Shown in pieces: positions 35,266 to 47,094 of a DNA stretch of 64,000 nt. The first letter of the stretch is position 1. Every line of letters starts with the position of its first letter. The stretch comes from Eucommia ulmoides (lineage: Eukaryota; Streptophyta; Magnoliopsida; Garryales; Eucommiaceae). Below the pieces are notes generated by a model. The model was not told the DNA's origin. It made no database searches and saw nothing but the letters and a program-made list of their open reading frames with translations. The stretch is taken from assembly GCA_016647705.1 (NCBI GenBank), contig CM028335.1, positions 4,893,501-4,957,500 on the forward strand. The letters run 5' to 3'. The position numbers were made by a program, and so were the translations under genes.

Positions 35266-37080
35266 GTTACCCCTTTTTATCATGTGAATTTCACTTGCTT
35301 GACAAAGATAGGAGACCACGTCATTTGTTAATTTTTTCCAATATTTTATTCTATAAATATTCCACCATTTATTAATTTCTTCCACCACCCATAAATAATT
35401 AATATTATCTAATAAAATATTAATATGACACCAGATATTAAATCTGATGTCCGCCCATAATAATACAATAATACTAATGGTGTTATATTATTAATAATGA
35501 AGTATAAATTATACATAATAATAAATATTATTATTATTGGAGCTTACATCATTATTATTAATAATAATAATTTATTATTATCATTAGTATGTTGATAATA
35601 TTAAATGTCATTGTTATAAATATTAATATGACCCGTACTGGAGGAAGATGTAACCGAACCCATGTGGCCTGCCTACGTACCTTGGGGGTACCAAAGATCA
35701 GGTCAAACATAGTTCAGCATATGCCCTTGGTGGAGCGAGAAACGAATGCACAAGACAAAAACATAGACAGACAGGCAAAAATTAAAAGCCATCACAGATA
35801 GGCAGTGCGGAATATATGAGCCATCACGGAGAGACAAATGCAAAAATTAAAAGTCATCACAGAGAGAAAAACGTAACATGAAAAAACCATCACGGAGAGG
35901 CAGTGTAGAATATATGAGCCATCACAGAGAGGCAAATGCAAAAATTAAGGCCAGATATAAAATATGCTTCAGTCTGTGGCTGGGCTGCCATGCTCAAACT
36001 CCCTAGATGCAGAAATAGACAAACTCCATATAATGTGCCCTAGCTTGGGGCTGGGGCGAAATGAAATACAAAAGGTATAAAATGTGCCCCAACCTGTAGC
36101 TGGGTCTGACACTGGAATGACCTAATCTTTACAGGTCAAAATGCATAACTCAATGCTCTTTTAGAGCTCTTTGAATTTCAACAATAATGGTTTCCAATTC
36201 GAGTCGGCAGGAAGGTGAAAGACCCTAGTGATAGGAAAATTCATGCTCCCTAAACCTTTTGAGATCCCTATGAGATAACACTTCTAAAACAAAGTCTTAG
36301 TCTAAAAAATTGCTACCTTTAACGACTCGCAATTCCGTCTCCCCTTTTTACCTAAAATCGCTCAGCTGCTGGTGCTTGGACCCGAATAGTATCGGGAGAT
36401 TCTTCCACTTTTTTCTTCTTTCAATTCTAGAGGTGCACCCCGTGGAGGTTTTCCTTAGGTTACTAGCGGGGTTTAGCACTAGATAGTATCCCTATCACCT
36501 TTATTTCTTTACGCTTGTCGATTTTTATTTCCACTTTTCTACCAGGCATCCTCAGTATTAGAGAAATCATATACTTCTGTTTGCTTCATATTTCTTAAAT
36601 CCAGCAAAACTGGTTTAGCTAAAATATGGAAAAATGTATAAAACTTTACTAAAAACAGGTACCTTTATCACCAAATATGTTGGCTGCGAGATTCCAAGCC
36701 GAACTGTTTGATAAGTATGATTTCAATGCAAATTCAAGCCATACCCGATGTTCTTTTTCACAGATTCAAACTCCTTTCAAATCCATCAGGTTCTGAACAC
36801 AAAAATTTTTATGGTCAAGGAAAGTCAGCCGTAGTAGAATTACGAAAAGGGCCCCCCAAGAGATCTATCTGTCTTTTTTTTTTTTTTTTCGTAAGGTCCC
36901 TACATTTTTTTCACAACGCCCTTTTGACTTTTTACCATATTCGAGTCACACCATTTTTTTTAAGGAAACAGATAATCACAAATCGAAACAATTTACTTGG
37001 AAAAGAAAGGTCTTTATTAGGCAAAGTATTACTTTACAGAATCCAAGTTTAGAGGCTCGAGAAATACATTACTATCCATT
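35266..37080 (-). other. Tat element 3' untranslated internal region
   Basis: Between integrase and the 3' LTR. AT-rich with AAT/ATT runs near 35460-35600. At 35785-35950 there are five imperfect copies of a GCCATCACAGAGAGGCA phrase spaced 30-36 bp apart, alternating with GTGCGGAATATATGA or AAATGCAAAAATTAA. No frame with a recognised domain. Confidence 0.7.
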
Positions 37081-37875
37081 TCCTAGAGAATCAATGTTCC
37101 ACCACTCAAAGCCTTGTAAACAACAAAAGGACCTTCCCAGTTTGTGGCGAACTTGCCTTTGGCTTCATCTTGGAAAGAAAAAAATATCTTCAATACAAAC
37201 TCACTGACCCTGAAGACTCTGGGGCGGACCCGCTTATCGTAATCTCTAGCAATTCTCTGCCTGTAACACTGTCTGTGGCGTTGTTAGCCGTTTTTCATTA
37301 ATTAAGCAAAGTTGGTCCAATCTTTGCTGCACCCATTACGTTTCATTGAGCTCAGCCTCCATGAGTACTCACAGAGATGGAGTTTCCACTTCAGTTGGTA
37401 TCACCGCTTTCATGCCATTGACCAGAAAGTAAGGGGTTGCCCCTGTCGAGGATCAGACTGAAGTCTGATAAGCCATCAAAGCATATAGAAGCATATCATC
37501 TCACTCCTTATAGTTATCGATCATCTTCTGGAGGATTTTTTTTATATTCTTATTTGCAGCTTCCACTGCTCCATTCATTTTTGGACGGTAAAACGCTGAG
37601 TTTCTGTGCTTGATCTTGAACTGCTGACAAATTTCCTGTATTTTCGACCCTTTCAGGTTTTTAGCGTTGTCGGTTATCAGTGCTTGTGGCAAACCATATC
37701 TCGACATGATATTTTCTTTGATGAATCGTGTCACTGTCCTTTGAGTCACTCGGGCTAGGGAGATAGCCTCCACCCACTTAGTAAAATAATCAATTGCCAC
37801 CAAGATAAAGCGATGACCACTCGGTGCTTAGGAGTGACTTCTCTAATGACGTCTATACCCTATATTGAGAAGGGC
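37081..37875 (-). pseudogene. Tat element integrase pseudogene
   Basis: The open piece 37501-37803 has VAIDYFTKWVEA (first catalytic Asp), ALITDNAKNLKG (second Asp) and RPKMNGAVEAANKN (Glu), so the triad is intact. Upstream the frame shifts between GIDVIREVTPK and VAIDY. Downstream, to about 37081, comes the C-terminal domain (RVRPRVFRVSEFVLKI; KFATNWEGPFVVYKAL). Integrase would join the element DNA to the chromosome. Confidence 0.92.
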
Positions 37876-38116
37876 TAAGGGGCCGCCAAGCAATGAAGTT
37901 GCGAAGGTAGGATATGAATTTGATCACAATGAATTTGACACTTATGGCTTCTTCAAACAGATTGCACACAATCGTTTTCCATCGTCAGCCAAAAAAATCC
38001 AGTCCTCAAGATCTTCTTTGCGAGAATGAATCCACTCATGTGAGGTCTATATATGCCACTATAGACTTCTCTCATAAACTGGATGGCCTCTTCGACTCCA
38101 ACACATCTTAGTAGGC

Positions 38117-38734
38117 CTACGTTGGGGGAGAGTTGTACAGAGTTTTCCCACTTAAGAAAAATTGACCTACTAATCTCCGGAGGGTCTTTCGATCAACACT
38201 CAATACCCCTTCTAGATACTCTCGATTTTTTAGGAAGTTGTCTTTGGCTAGTTTGGCTTCGAGCTGGCAACAGTGAGCTGGCCAGCGCTGAACTTGGATT
38301 GCCACGGGAATAATATCGTCCTCTTCCCGGGATATAGAGATCATAGATGCCAAGATAGGTAAAGCATCGACAAAGTCGTTTTTGAGTCTCGGTATGCTTT
38401 CAAACTCGATCATCGTAAACTGCTCGCATAACTCTAAGAGGTGATTATTATAGGCTACCAAGGTCGGATCTCTCGTGGTATACTTCTCAGTCACCTGATT
38501 GATTATCAGCTTAGAATTACAAAACACTAGCAACTCTTTGATCTTCATGTCGATGGCCAACTAGAGCCCCAAAATACATGCTTCGTATTTAGCTCAGTTA
38601 TTGGTGCTCCTCAACTCGGAAGCCACCGGATAATGCTACTTGCTCGAAGCAACAAGAACGGCTCCGATTCCGACCCCTCGAGAGTTCACAACTCCATTGA
38701 AATACATTTTCCAGACTGTTTCCTCTTCTTCTTC
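38117..38734 (-). pseudogene. Tat element second (archaeal-type) RNase H
   Basis: Minus-strand reading gives MYFNGVVNSRGVGIGAVLVAS, then STNN, stop, AKYEACILGL, then (38117-38560) IKELLVFCNSKLIINQVTEKYTTRDP and FVDALPILASM. This is the extra RNase H that Tat elements acquired. Three of the four catalytic acids appear changed (FDG to FNG, AEYEA to AKYEA, GDS to CNS); the last Asp (VDAL) remains. Stops occur near 38567 and 38600. Confidence 0.9.
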
Positions 38735-39288
38735 CTACACTGCATGAATTGACTCATTTGAAAATAGCGTTTCAAGAAGCTGGTAATCCGTTTGAGCTGG
38801 ACAATTAGCCAATTGATTCGTAATTGCCTGACCATTTACTGACTTTTGGGTCTTGCAAACGATATCGAACTCCGTTAACAACATTTGCCATTTTGCAACT
38901 TTTCCTGATAAAATCGGCTTCTCAAAGATATACTTTAAGGGATCCATTTTGGCTATTAAGTAAGTAGTCAATGGGAGCATATAATGGCGCAGTTTTTTCA
39001 GCAAACTAGGCTAATACACAACAGGTCCTCTCTAGTAAGGTGTAATTTTTCTCGTACTTCATGAAGCGCTTGCTGAGATAGTAGATGGATTGTTCTTTCT
39101 TCCCAGATTCATCGAGCTATCCGAGAATGGCTCCCATAGAGGAGTCAAGAATCGATAGATAAAGCAACAATAGAACTCTCTCCCGAGGTAGCACTAGAAT
39201 TGGAGGATCAATCAAATAGGCGTTAATCTTCTCCAAAGTATTCTAGCAATCGACATTCTACCGCCCATCACTTTTCTTTCGAAGCAGT
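38735..39288 (-). pseudogene. Tat element first RNase H pseudogene
   Basis: Frame 38735-39004 reads LRHYMLPLTTYLIAKMDPLKYIFEKPILSGKVAKWQ and then FDIVCKTQKSVNGQAITN, the C-terminal half of the Ty3 RNase H. The part nearer RT (39005-39288) is broken by stops. It would remove RNA from the RNA-DNA hybrid during element replication. Confidence 0.88.
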
Positions 39289-40472
39289 TTAAAGATTGAC
39301 ACAAGTGGCAGTGAGTTGGAAAATGAATCGGACTATGAAATTCAATCGACCCAGAAAATCTCGAATCTCCTTCTCATTTTTTGATGGCGGCATCTCGCGA
39401 ATGACCTTCGTCTTTGCAGGATCAATCTTAATTCCATGGCGGTCCACCATGAAACAAATAAGTTTTCTGGAAGTTATCCTGAAAGTGCATTTTGTCGGGT
39501 TGAGCTTGAACTGATACTTTCGAAGTTTATCGAACATTCTTTTCAAATGGAAAAGATGGTCTTCGTTCTCCTGAGATTTAACGATCATGTCATCCACATA
39601 TACCTCAATCTCCTTGTGTATCATATCATGAAAAAGGGTCGTCATTACTCTTTGGTACGTTGACCCGACATTTTTGAGACCGAAAGACATCGCTCTATAG
39701 CAGAAGACTCCCAACGGTGTAGTGAAGGCTGTCTTTCTCGATCTTCCTCATCCATTAGAATTTGATTATAGCTGGAGAATCCATCAACGAAGGAATAGAG
39801 CTTTTGCCCCGCAGTATTGTCGATGATGATATGGATGTTCGACAACGGGAAATCATCTTTAGGACTTGCCGTGTTGAGATCACGATAATCCAAGCAGACT
39901 CTAATTTTTCCTGAGGATTTTGGCACTGAAACGACATTAGAGAGCCATTCACTATAGTTACAGACTTCGATAATTCGAGCATTAATCTGTTTCATGATCT
40001 CCTCCTTGACCTCGAGGCTGACAGTGGGCCTCAACTTTATCAATTTTTGCTTGATCGGTACACTCCCAGTCTTTAGTGGAAGCTTATGGGTCATGATACT
40101 TTGGTCTGGCCCTACCATGTCATCATAAGACCAGGCAAAGATATTTTGGTAGGCAACTAAGAGCGTTATCAACTTTTTCTTTTCCAGAGCAGTAAGGGTT
40201 GATCTAATCTTTACTTCCTTCAACACATCTGGAGTACCCAAGTTTATTAACTCAGTCTCATCAACACTGGGAATCGGCTTATTCTCAAATTCTGCAAAAG
40301 CTTTTCGGATCTCATCATCATCTGATTGGCAAGAGTCATCTTCTGTTTCCACTCCTACCAGATTATGGTCTGGTTTTGCATTGAAATTATATTCATCGCA
40401 CTCTAGCCCAGTTATATCGCATGAATCATATACAAGTAACTTAGGCAACCTGAAAGAGTAAAATTTCAACAT
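39289..40472 (-). pseudogene. Tat element reverse transcriptase pseudogene
   Basis: Frame 39645-40472 ends an acidic linker, then gives RT with PIKQKLIKLRPTVS, EWLSNVVSVPKSSGKIRVCLDYRDLN and YSFVDGFSSYNQI. A frame change near 39720 leads to 39289-39714 with YRAMSFGLKNVGSTYQRVM, the catalytic loop EVYVDDMIVKS (both Asp retained) and HGIKIDPAKTKVI. Apart from the frame break the RT core is well preserved. Confidence 0.93.
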
Positions 40473-40844
40473 TTAAACCATATTTTGCATAAAATAGAAT
40501 TGCATTCAGTAAAATTAAGCCATTACAAAGCAAAATCCCTTTCTATCCAAAAGGTTAGCTGAATGGAATGGCGAGTACATAATTTTTTTCCAATTTTACC
40601 GAAAAGCCCGGTGAACCGGGAGGGAACAATGATTCTAATTCTGTAACTTTTCACCCCCCTTGATTCAAATACCGAACCTATGACTTGGCCCTACCTCCTT
40701 TCCCAGGATTACGTTCACAACTTCCTCGATCAACACTTTCTTAGGGTGAAACTCGAATTCTATAATCTCATTCCCCTTATTGATAATGGATGGATTATCG
40801 AACAGCCAGCCAATGGAAATTTTGCATATCCGAGTCACCTTCCC

Positions 40845-41814
40845 CTATCCGATAGAAATCTTCTTTCGGAAATATCTCACCCTGTCTGCTTTTGTTGGCT
40901 TGTATTCTAACCCAATTTTTTTCCTTTTCTCTTTAATTTCTATCGGCTCTGTTATTCCATCCAGGTTATTGCCCAATCCTTTCCCGAGGATGCAACCTAG
41001 AGACTTCATTTCTCTAGCAACGAAGGCCACGGTGCTAGACAATGACGGCACCAACTCATTTCCTCATTCTTTCACGAAAGTAGCATTCGCGACGTCGAAC
41101 ACGTGATATGAGACTTCAGTCTTCTCTTTCTCTTTTTCCATTACTGAGACATATCGACTTATCATTTGACGGAAATGTGTGACATCTAAATCAACATTGA
41201 TCACATACAGCGTGTCGTCAACAATAAACTTGATCTTCCGGTGTAGCGACGAAGGCATTGCCCGGCATTGTGGATCTACGGCCTCCCAACAATAGATTGT
41301 ATGAAACAGGTATGTTAAGTACTTGGAACTTCACGTTGAACTGGATCGGGCTAATTTCAATTGGCAGGTCAATCTCTTTAACACTATCTTTCCTGGCGCC
41401 ATCGAATGCCCTAATAACCGTTTTTGACGATCGAATTTATGACAGGTTGATTCCCATTTCCTCTAGTAGTGACAAAGGATAAATATTTAGTCTCGATCCA
41501 TTGTCAATCAGCACCCGAACTATAAACATCCCGTCGCTCTCGACTGTGATATTCAGGGACTTGTTGTGTCTTGTTCCATCTTCGTTAATCTTATTATCGA
41601 TGAAAGTAATGATGTTAGATCCCAGGACCTGCTCGACCAAAGTGACAAACTTCTCCGGAGGGATCGTTCTTGGCAAGTGGGCTTCATTCAAGACTTTCAA
41701 CAATGTCTGTCTGTGTACTTCTGAGGATAGGAGTAGTAAAAATATCGAGATTTGCGCCGGCGCTTTGCCGAGTTTCTCCACTATCTTATATTCTGAATTT
41801 TTCATCACCTTCAA
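40845..41814 (-). pseudogene. Tat element protease and G-patch-like segment
   Basis: 41240-41814 carries the aspartic protease: RVLIDNGSRLNIYPLSLLEEMG, with DNG where DGG/DTG is usual, then a flap region and YNLLLGG near 41290. Below it, 41064-41258 (LHRKIKFIVDDTLYVI) and 40845-41054 (MKSLGCILGKGLGNNLDGITEP) form the conserved linker with a glycine-rich G-patch-like motif. Stops separate the pieces. Confidence 0.85.
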
Positions 41815-42018
41815 GAAGTTTTAAGCCTCATATTCTGACACCGGTTTTTTTCAGAACTCCTCTTGGTTCTCTCATAGGAACCCTGATCAAATCCTGTGGC
41901 ATGTACACCTTCCCATACCAAATGATTCCGCCGATTTCTTCTGCTGATATTGGTAATTCTTCTCCTTCTCCATTTTTAGCGACGATCTCATAGTTCCATG
42001 GGACTTTATTGAGACTTT

Positions 42019-44115
42019 TCACAGATTTTTGAATCGGAAGAGATAAGACCAAGATTTCTCTAGTTTTTCAGCCACATTTTCTTGATGTAATTTGAACCTT
42101 CCGTCAAGAACCTCAGGGTGTAAACAAATATCGCCAATATTGATCACAGCTATTTCTTTCTCGACCACCTCTATGAGAATCAGATTAACGCCACTTCCTG
42201 ATAGTGCGTGTTCAGGCAACGGATTATGCTGACAGTTTAGCGCACAGTCTCAAGATTTTTAGGAAACGTGATGGCTCTTGTCTGTATGAACTCTCGAATC
42301 TTGTCTTTCAAATGATAGCATTGCTCGGTCGTATGTCCTCTGGATCCTGAGTGGTACTCACATAAAGCATTTGAAGAAGCGACTTTACTTCTAGGCTGAG
42401 GCTCGTAAGATGTAAGAGGTGTCAACATTTTCTATTTTAAACAATTTCGGTACAACTCGTTGATTGAGACTGGAAGGTCTAGTGGTTCTTTGTCATTGCT
42501 CCGGAAGTTCCCCCCAGTAGTGCGAGGTAGATAGCCTCGATGGTATTGGGTTCCTGGCTTTAAGGTATGGTTAGGAATTTGAGGCGGGTGATTTTCGTTT
42601 AACTGATTTGTATGGTAAGCGGGTGTTTGGTAGGCATAGGGATAATATTGGGAAGCATGGTTTTGGTAAGAGGGATGTAGGTTCTTATAATAATGGGGAT
42701 GGCTTTGAGAATATGGATGGTTCCAGGAGTAATATTAGTTTTGGCGATTTTGCGGGAGGTAGTTGTGATATTGGTTGTTCTGATTTGGGTAGTTTTGAGG
42801 ATAAGAAGGTTGAGGGTTATTCTAGTGAAGGGTTTGTTGGGGGGAAACAATGACAGCTACTTCATTCTCTTTCTTCTTTGACGGGGCTGACCTCTTCGTT
42901 GGATCAGACAGGGCCCCTTCAATCTTTTCGCTGCTTATTCCCTCTTCCGTTACCTCGGTTTACTCGATCGCATCGCCGAAGGAAGTCACTGCTATACTTG
43001 AGAGATCTTGATAGAACAATGACTTGAAAATCTCAAACTGAGCCTCTTTGCTCAGCCTAGGGACAACTTTAGTAGCCTCCTCCCTCCAGCGAGCAGTATA
43101 CTTTCGAAAACTTTCATCTTTCTTCTTTAGTATCTAGTAGAGGGTATTGCGATCCGGCACAGCATCCCTATTGTACATATATTACTCACATAAGGTCTCT
43201 ACCAGATCCTCGAATGTTTTAATCTGCGATAGCTTTAGGGTCATATACTAGTTGAGAGTCAGTCCTTTCAACGATCTCCGGAATATCTTTAGGCAAAGGT
43301 CTTCGTTCTGGGCATGAACTCCCAACTTCTCCTTGTAAATGCTAACATGCCATTCTGGGGGGCCAGTACCATCATACTTCCTGAACTCTAGAACTACGAA
43401 GTTTTTCAAATACACCACACGAGGTAGTGTTGACAGCTTCTTATACATTACTTTTCGAGACGGTTTCTCCCTTTGCCATTTTTCTATAGTTTTTTTTTTC
43501 TAATTTTTCCATTTTCAGAAATTAAGCCGGTGGAGGGCCATTCTCCTCTTTATTTTCGATTTCAGTGGTCAAGGCCGGTCGATTGGCATTCAAATTGTTG
43601 GATAAAGTAATGACCCTCTCCGGGTGAATGAGGATCTATGGTGCGGATGGGACCGGGCCATCAGGTAAGGCTTGATAAACATGCCCCTGGCCGGGATATG
43701 TCGACGCTCCATAAGCGAAGGGATAAAGACCTATCTAGGGTCCATAGTAGACTGATACCAGAAAGTTCGGGCCGCCGTGGTTTGGATTTGGCACTGAGTT
43801 CTCCATCCCGGCGCTTGGAGAGTTTCCATTAGGCAACTCATAACTGGGTAGAGTCACTGGGGTTCCATTGGGCAGAAGGATAGGCACTTCTCGATCTTGA
43901 CTTAGCTTATCGAGCTTCTCCATTATTAACTTCATAGTCTCTTGTATCTGAGTCAATTCGTTCGTGCGGGGAGATTCGGGGTTGCCTTCGGATGCTATAT
44001 TGGAACGATTATGAGCTCGGCTACGGGTAAAGATCGGACTTCGAATGGGGAGAACTGGAATTATTTTTCTGGGACCAATTTTCTTGTCTCGTCTTGTCTG
44101 GTACAACAAGCCCAC
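42019..44115 (-). pseudogene. Tat element gag pseudogene
   Basis: The N-terminal frame 43735-44115 is rich in charged and Pro/Asn residues (TNELTQIQETMKLIMEKLDKL). Frame 43248-43448 holds the Gag core (FRKYDGTGPPEWHVSIYKEK). 42600-42850 encodes a Tyr/Pro/Gln-rich stretch, and 42237-42428 a Tat-type zinc knuckle CEYHSGSRGHTTEQC. Stops and frame changes separate the parts. Confidence 0.9.
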
Positions 44116-44438
44116 TTGTTAGTCCACATGGATCTTAGGTAGCCTTAAAACCCATTCGAGTTCAAAGTTTTCAATTTCGATGATGTCCGATCAAATAAAT
44201 GATATTTTTATGTTTCATAGAAATTCTTTCATTACTTAATTCTCATCGATATTGGAAAGTTTGAATTCATTTGGTTTTTAAGACTCCCTAAGACATGATC
44301 GATTCATCAAAACCCCCAAAAAAAAACTTCTCAATCTATTTACAAAATAGAAGAAAAATATGACAAAACAAAATAAAACATTTGGACTTGGATTAGTTGG
44401 ACTTATTTAGACATATTAGGCTCGACCTTCTTTTCATT

Positions 44439-44455
44439 CTCCAGTGGAGTCGCCA
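44439..44455 (-). other. Tat element primer-binding site (Arg tRNA)
   Basis: TGGCGACTCCACTGGAG on the minus strand, 5 bp after the 5' LTR end, complementary to the acceptor end of a plant Arg tRNA with one or two changes. Confidence 0.85.
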
Positions 44456-44460
44456 GCTGA

Positions 44461-46039
44461 TGCACCTTGATTTTTTGAAAGAAAAATAATAGTAAATTTA
44501 AAATATTTTTTGCGTTTTTTGGGAAATAAATAATGAGAGAGATTTTTAAAGCGTCAGTTTTCTCGTAAAAAGTACTTAAGCTAATTTTAGATTAGAAAAA
44601 TGAGTCGCCACCTACATTAAATTTAAATGGTATACTAGGTCATCGGATTTTTTTTTTTTAAAAATGTCTTAAGTAATATTTTGACTCCAAAAGGCACAGT
44701 TCAATTAGAGATTCATTTTTAAGGGTTCTGGGATTAGTTACGCTTGGGGAAGGTGTTAGACACCCCGAGACATCCGTTTAAAAACGGTACCTTATCCAAT
44801 TAAGTCCAATCAAAATTTATTCCAAATGTTTTATTTGGTTTTGAAATCTTTTCTTAGATTTTTTTTTTTTTTTATTAAATAAAATGAAAGAATTTTTTAT
44901 TTTTACAGAATACAGCACAGTACATAAAGTGCGTAAAATAAAATTACATAAATAAAAGCGCAAAAAGGCGCAGAACAAAAAAAATACATACAATAAAATG
45001 AAAGCGCAGAAAGACGCAGAACAATAAATAAATACAACCAAATAAAAGCGCGAAAAAGCGCATAACAGTAAATAAATATAAGAAAATAAAAGCGCGGAAA
45101 GGCGCATAACAGTAAATAAATATAACAAACTAAAAGTGCGAAAAGGTGCAGAACAAAAAAATATATACAGAAAAGTAAACCCTTTTTTTTAAATATTCCT
45201 GTGGAACATCCTTTTAAGTTTTGTTCAATTTTTGGTCCATCATTTCAAACGGTTTATTGGGCAAAAAAAAAAAAGTGTAGTTGAAGAGTAGAATAAAACT
45301 TACCTGGGCTTGGACAGTTTATTCCCCTCTTTTGCCTCTTCTTCCCTTTTTTTTTTTTTTTTAAATCAAAACCTAAATTTCCTTTATTTATTTATTTGGC
45401 CGAAAACCACAAAACCCAACCAAAAAAGAAAAAATCTCTCACTTTCTCTCCCTAATCTCTCTCTCACATATGAAAATCTTTAAGTAAAAATCTTAAGATC
45501 CTTCTTACCAATCACCTTCTAAAAAAAAATCTTGTCTTTTTCTCTCTCTAAAACTCTTGGCCTCCCTCTCCTTCTCTCTAGAATTTTCCCAAAAAGTGAG
45601 CTCCCCCTCTTCTCTCCCAAAACTCTCGGCTCCAAAACCCCCCAAAAAATATGAACTCCTCATATCTCTCTCTCTCTAAAACTCTCAGCCCCTCCCTATT
45701 TCTCTCTACCAAAACCCAAAAAAAAATCATTTTTGTTGAGGGAATGATTGTTTTTTCTAGGCAGCCGTTCCCTCGTGTTTTTTTTTTTTTTTTCAATTTT
45801 AAGTATTTTTTAAAACATATTTAGAAAGAGGAAAGAGGGGCTGCTATAGCAACCTCTCTATAGGCATAGGGTGGTTGCACATGCAGCCACCCTTTTCAAC
45901 CTTAGGGGCTGCAAAACGTGCTACCATTTTTCAACTTTAGGGCTTTTTAGGGGTTTAGAGGCCCTTTTTTTAGTTTTTTTTTTTAATAAAATAAAGTAAA
46001 AAATTATTTTTGCGGGGCAATCAAAATGTCGTGTCTATA
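44461..46039 (-). repeat. Tat element 5' LTR
   Basis: 1579 bp. Pairs with 33745-35265 over its length. It holds the five-unit LTR minisatellite at 44935-45175 and a poly-T at 44860 where the other LTR has (AT)n. The outer terminus is CTATA rather than CTACA, one changed base. Confidence 0.93.
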
Positions 46040-46650
46040 GGTAATAATAGTAAATAATTATTATTGTGGCGGTGATGATAGTAAATATTTACTGTGATGG
46101 TGATAGTGATAATAATATTTTTTTTGTTGTGATGGTGGTAGCGGTGATAGTAAATTTGTATTGTGATGGTGGTGACATTAATAACAAATATTTACTGTAC
46201 TAGGGCGGCAATGGTAGTGAATATATATTGTGGTGCGCGTCAGTGATAAGAATATTTACTGTGATTATGAAGGAATATTGAATTTTTGGTACGATTAATA
46301 TTTATTATTAAAAATATTAATTAAAGTGTATTTTTGACACAAAAATAACATATTTTTAGTAGTGGGGTTTTCATAAAATAAAAAAATGGGGAGAAACTTA
46401 ACAAGTTATGGGCTTTTGGGGCCCATAAAAAATTACCCTATTTTTAAACATTTCTTCTTCTTCTTCATTCATTTTGGAAATGATGTATTTGAAGTTAACC
46501 TGTGCAATGCGCGGGTTTCTCCTGGACAAGTTTTTTGTAGGAAAGGTTGGCCGGGTTATTTGTAAAGCCTTTTGTATAAAATTTTATAACTTTACTAGCA
46601 TATAACCCGTTCATAAAGATAGCTATGTAAAACAAACAAACAAAATAGAC

Positions 46651-46702
<52 letters not shown>

Positions 46703-47094
46703 TCTTTTGATTTTTTAACATAATCTTCTTTGTTTATACAACATTCTACAATTATTTCATTTGCCATCAACAATAACTAACAGTTGAGACCAAAACTTGT
46801 ATTGATATAAAATAAGGAGACATAATACGAGTTATATGCCGCTAATAAATAAATTGAATTGTAAATCATGAGGAAAAAAAAAATCAATTCCCAATAAGAA
46901 AAAAAAATATTATACATTCTTTACAAATACATACAATTTATATATCTACATAGAGTTCCCAATATATTGTCTCAATTTTTTGCTTCATCTACACCCTAAA
47001 AAAATACAAAAAAACACAATTTTAGATATGAAAAATTACATGAAAAGAAAAGAGAACTTTAGGTTATAAAATTTATCACCTATTGAGATCATCT
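46040..47094. other. host minisatellite continuation, (AAT)n and AT-rich DNA
   Basis: 46040-46275 continues the GTGATGGTGGTAG...AAATATTTACTGT repeat from the left flank of the Tat element. 46650-46701 is an (AAT)n microsatellite of about 17 units. A GTGCAATGCGCGGGTTT phrase at 46502 recalls termini of dispersed plant repeats but was not resolved. No gene. Confidence 0.65.
46650..46701. repeat. (AAT)n microsatellite
   Basis: About 17 uninterrupted AAT units. Confidence 0.95.

Larger units (their letters stand above)
33745..46039 (-). mobile_element. Ty3 Tat-lineage LTR retrotransposon, 12.3 kb, full-ended, decayed
   Basis: LTRs at 44461-46039 (5') and 33745-35265 (3') bound the element. Flanks GGTAG (33740-33744) and GGTAA (46040-46044) are a near-exact 5-bp target duplication. 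The primer-binding site, minus strand TGGCGACTCCACTGGAG (44439-44455), fits the 3' end of an Arg tRNA, typical of Tat/Ogre elements. A polypurine tract AAAAAGGGG lies at 35270-35278. Domain order on the minus strand is Gag, protease, G-patch-like segment, RT, RNase H, second archaeal-type RNase H, integrase. The second RNase H is a hallmark of the Tat clade. All frames are interrupted. Confidence 0.95.

Noticed and set aside
42599..42881. Plus-strand Gly/Val-rich frames
   Set aside because: Antisense shadow of the Tyr/Pro/Gln-rich part of the Tat gag.
46495..46620. GTGCAATGCGCGGGTTT and ATAACCCGTT as ends of a small transposon
   Set aside because: The inverted match is short and imperfect and no flanking duplication was found.
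46495..46773. 92-residue frame with a poly-isoleucine run
   Set aside because: Produced by the (AAT)n microsatellite.
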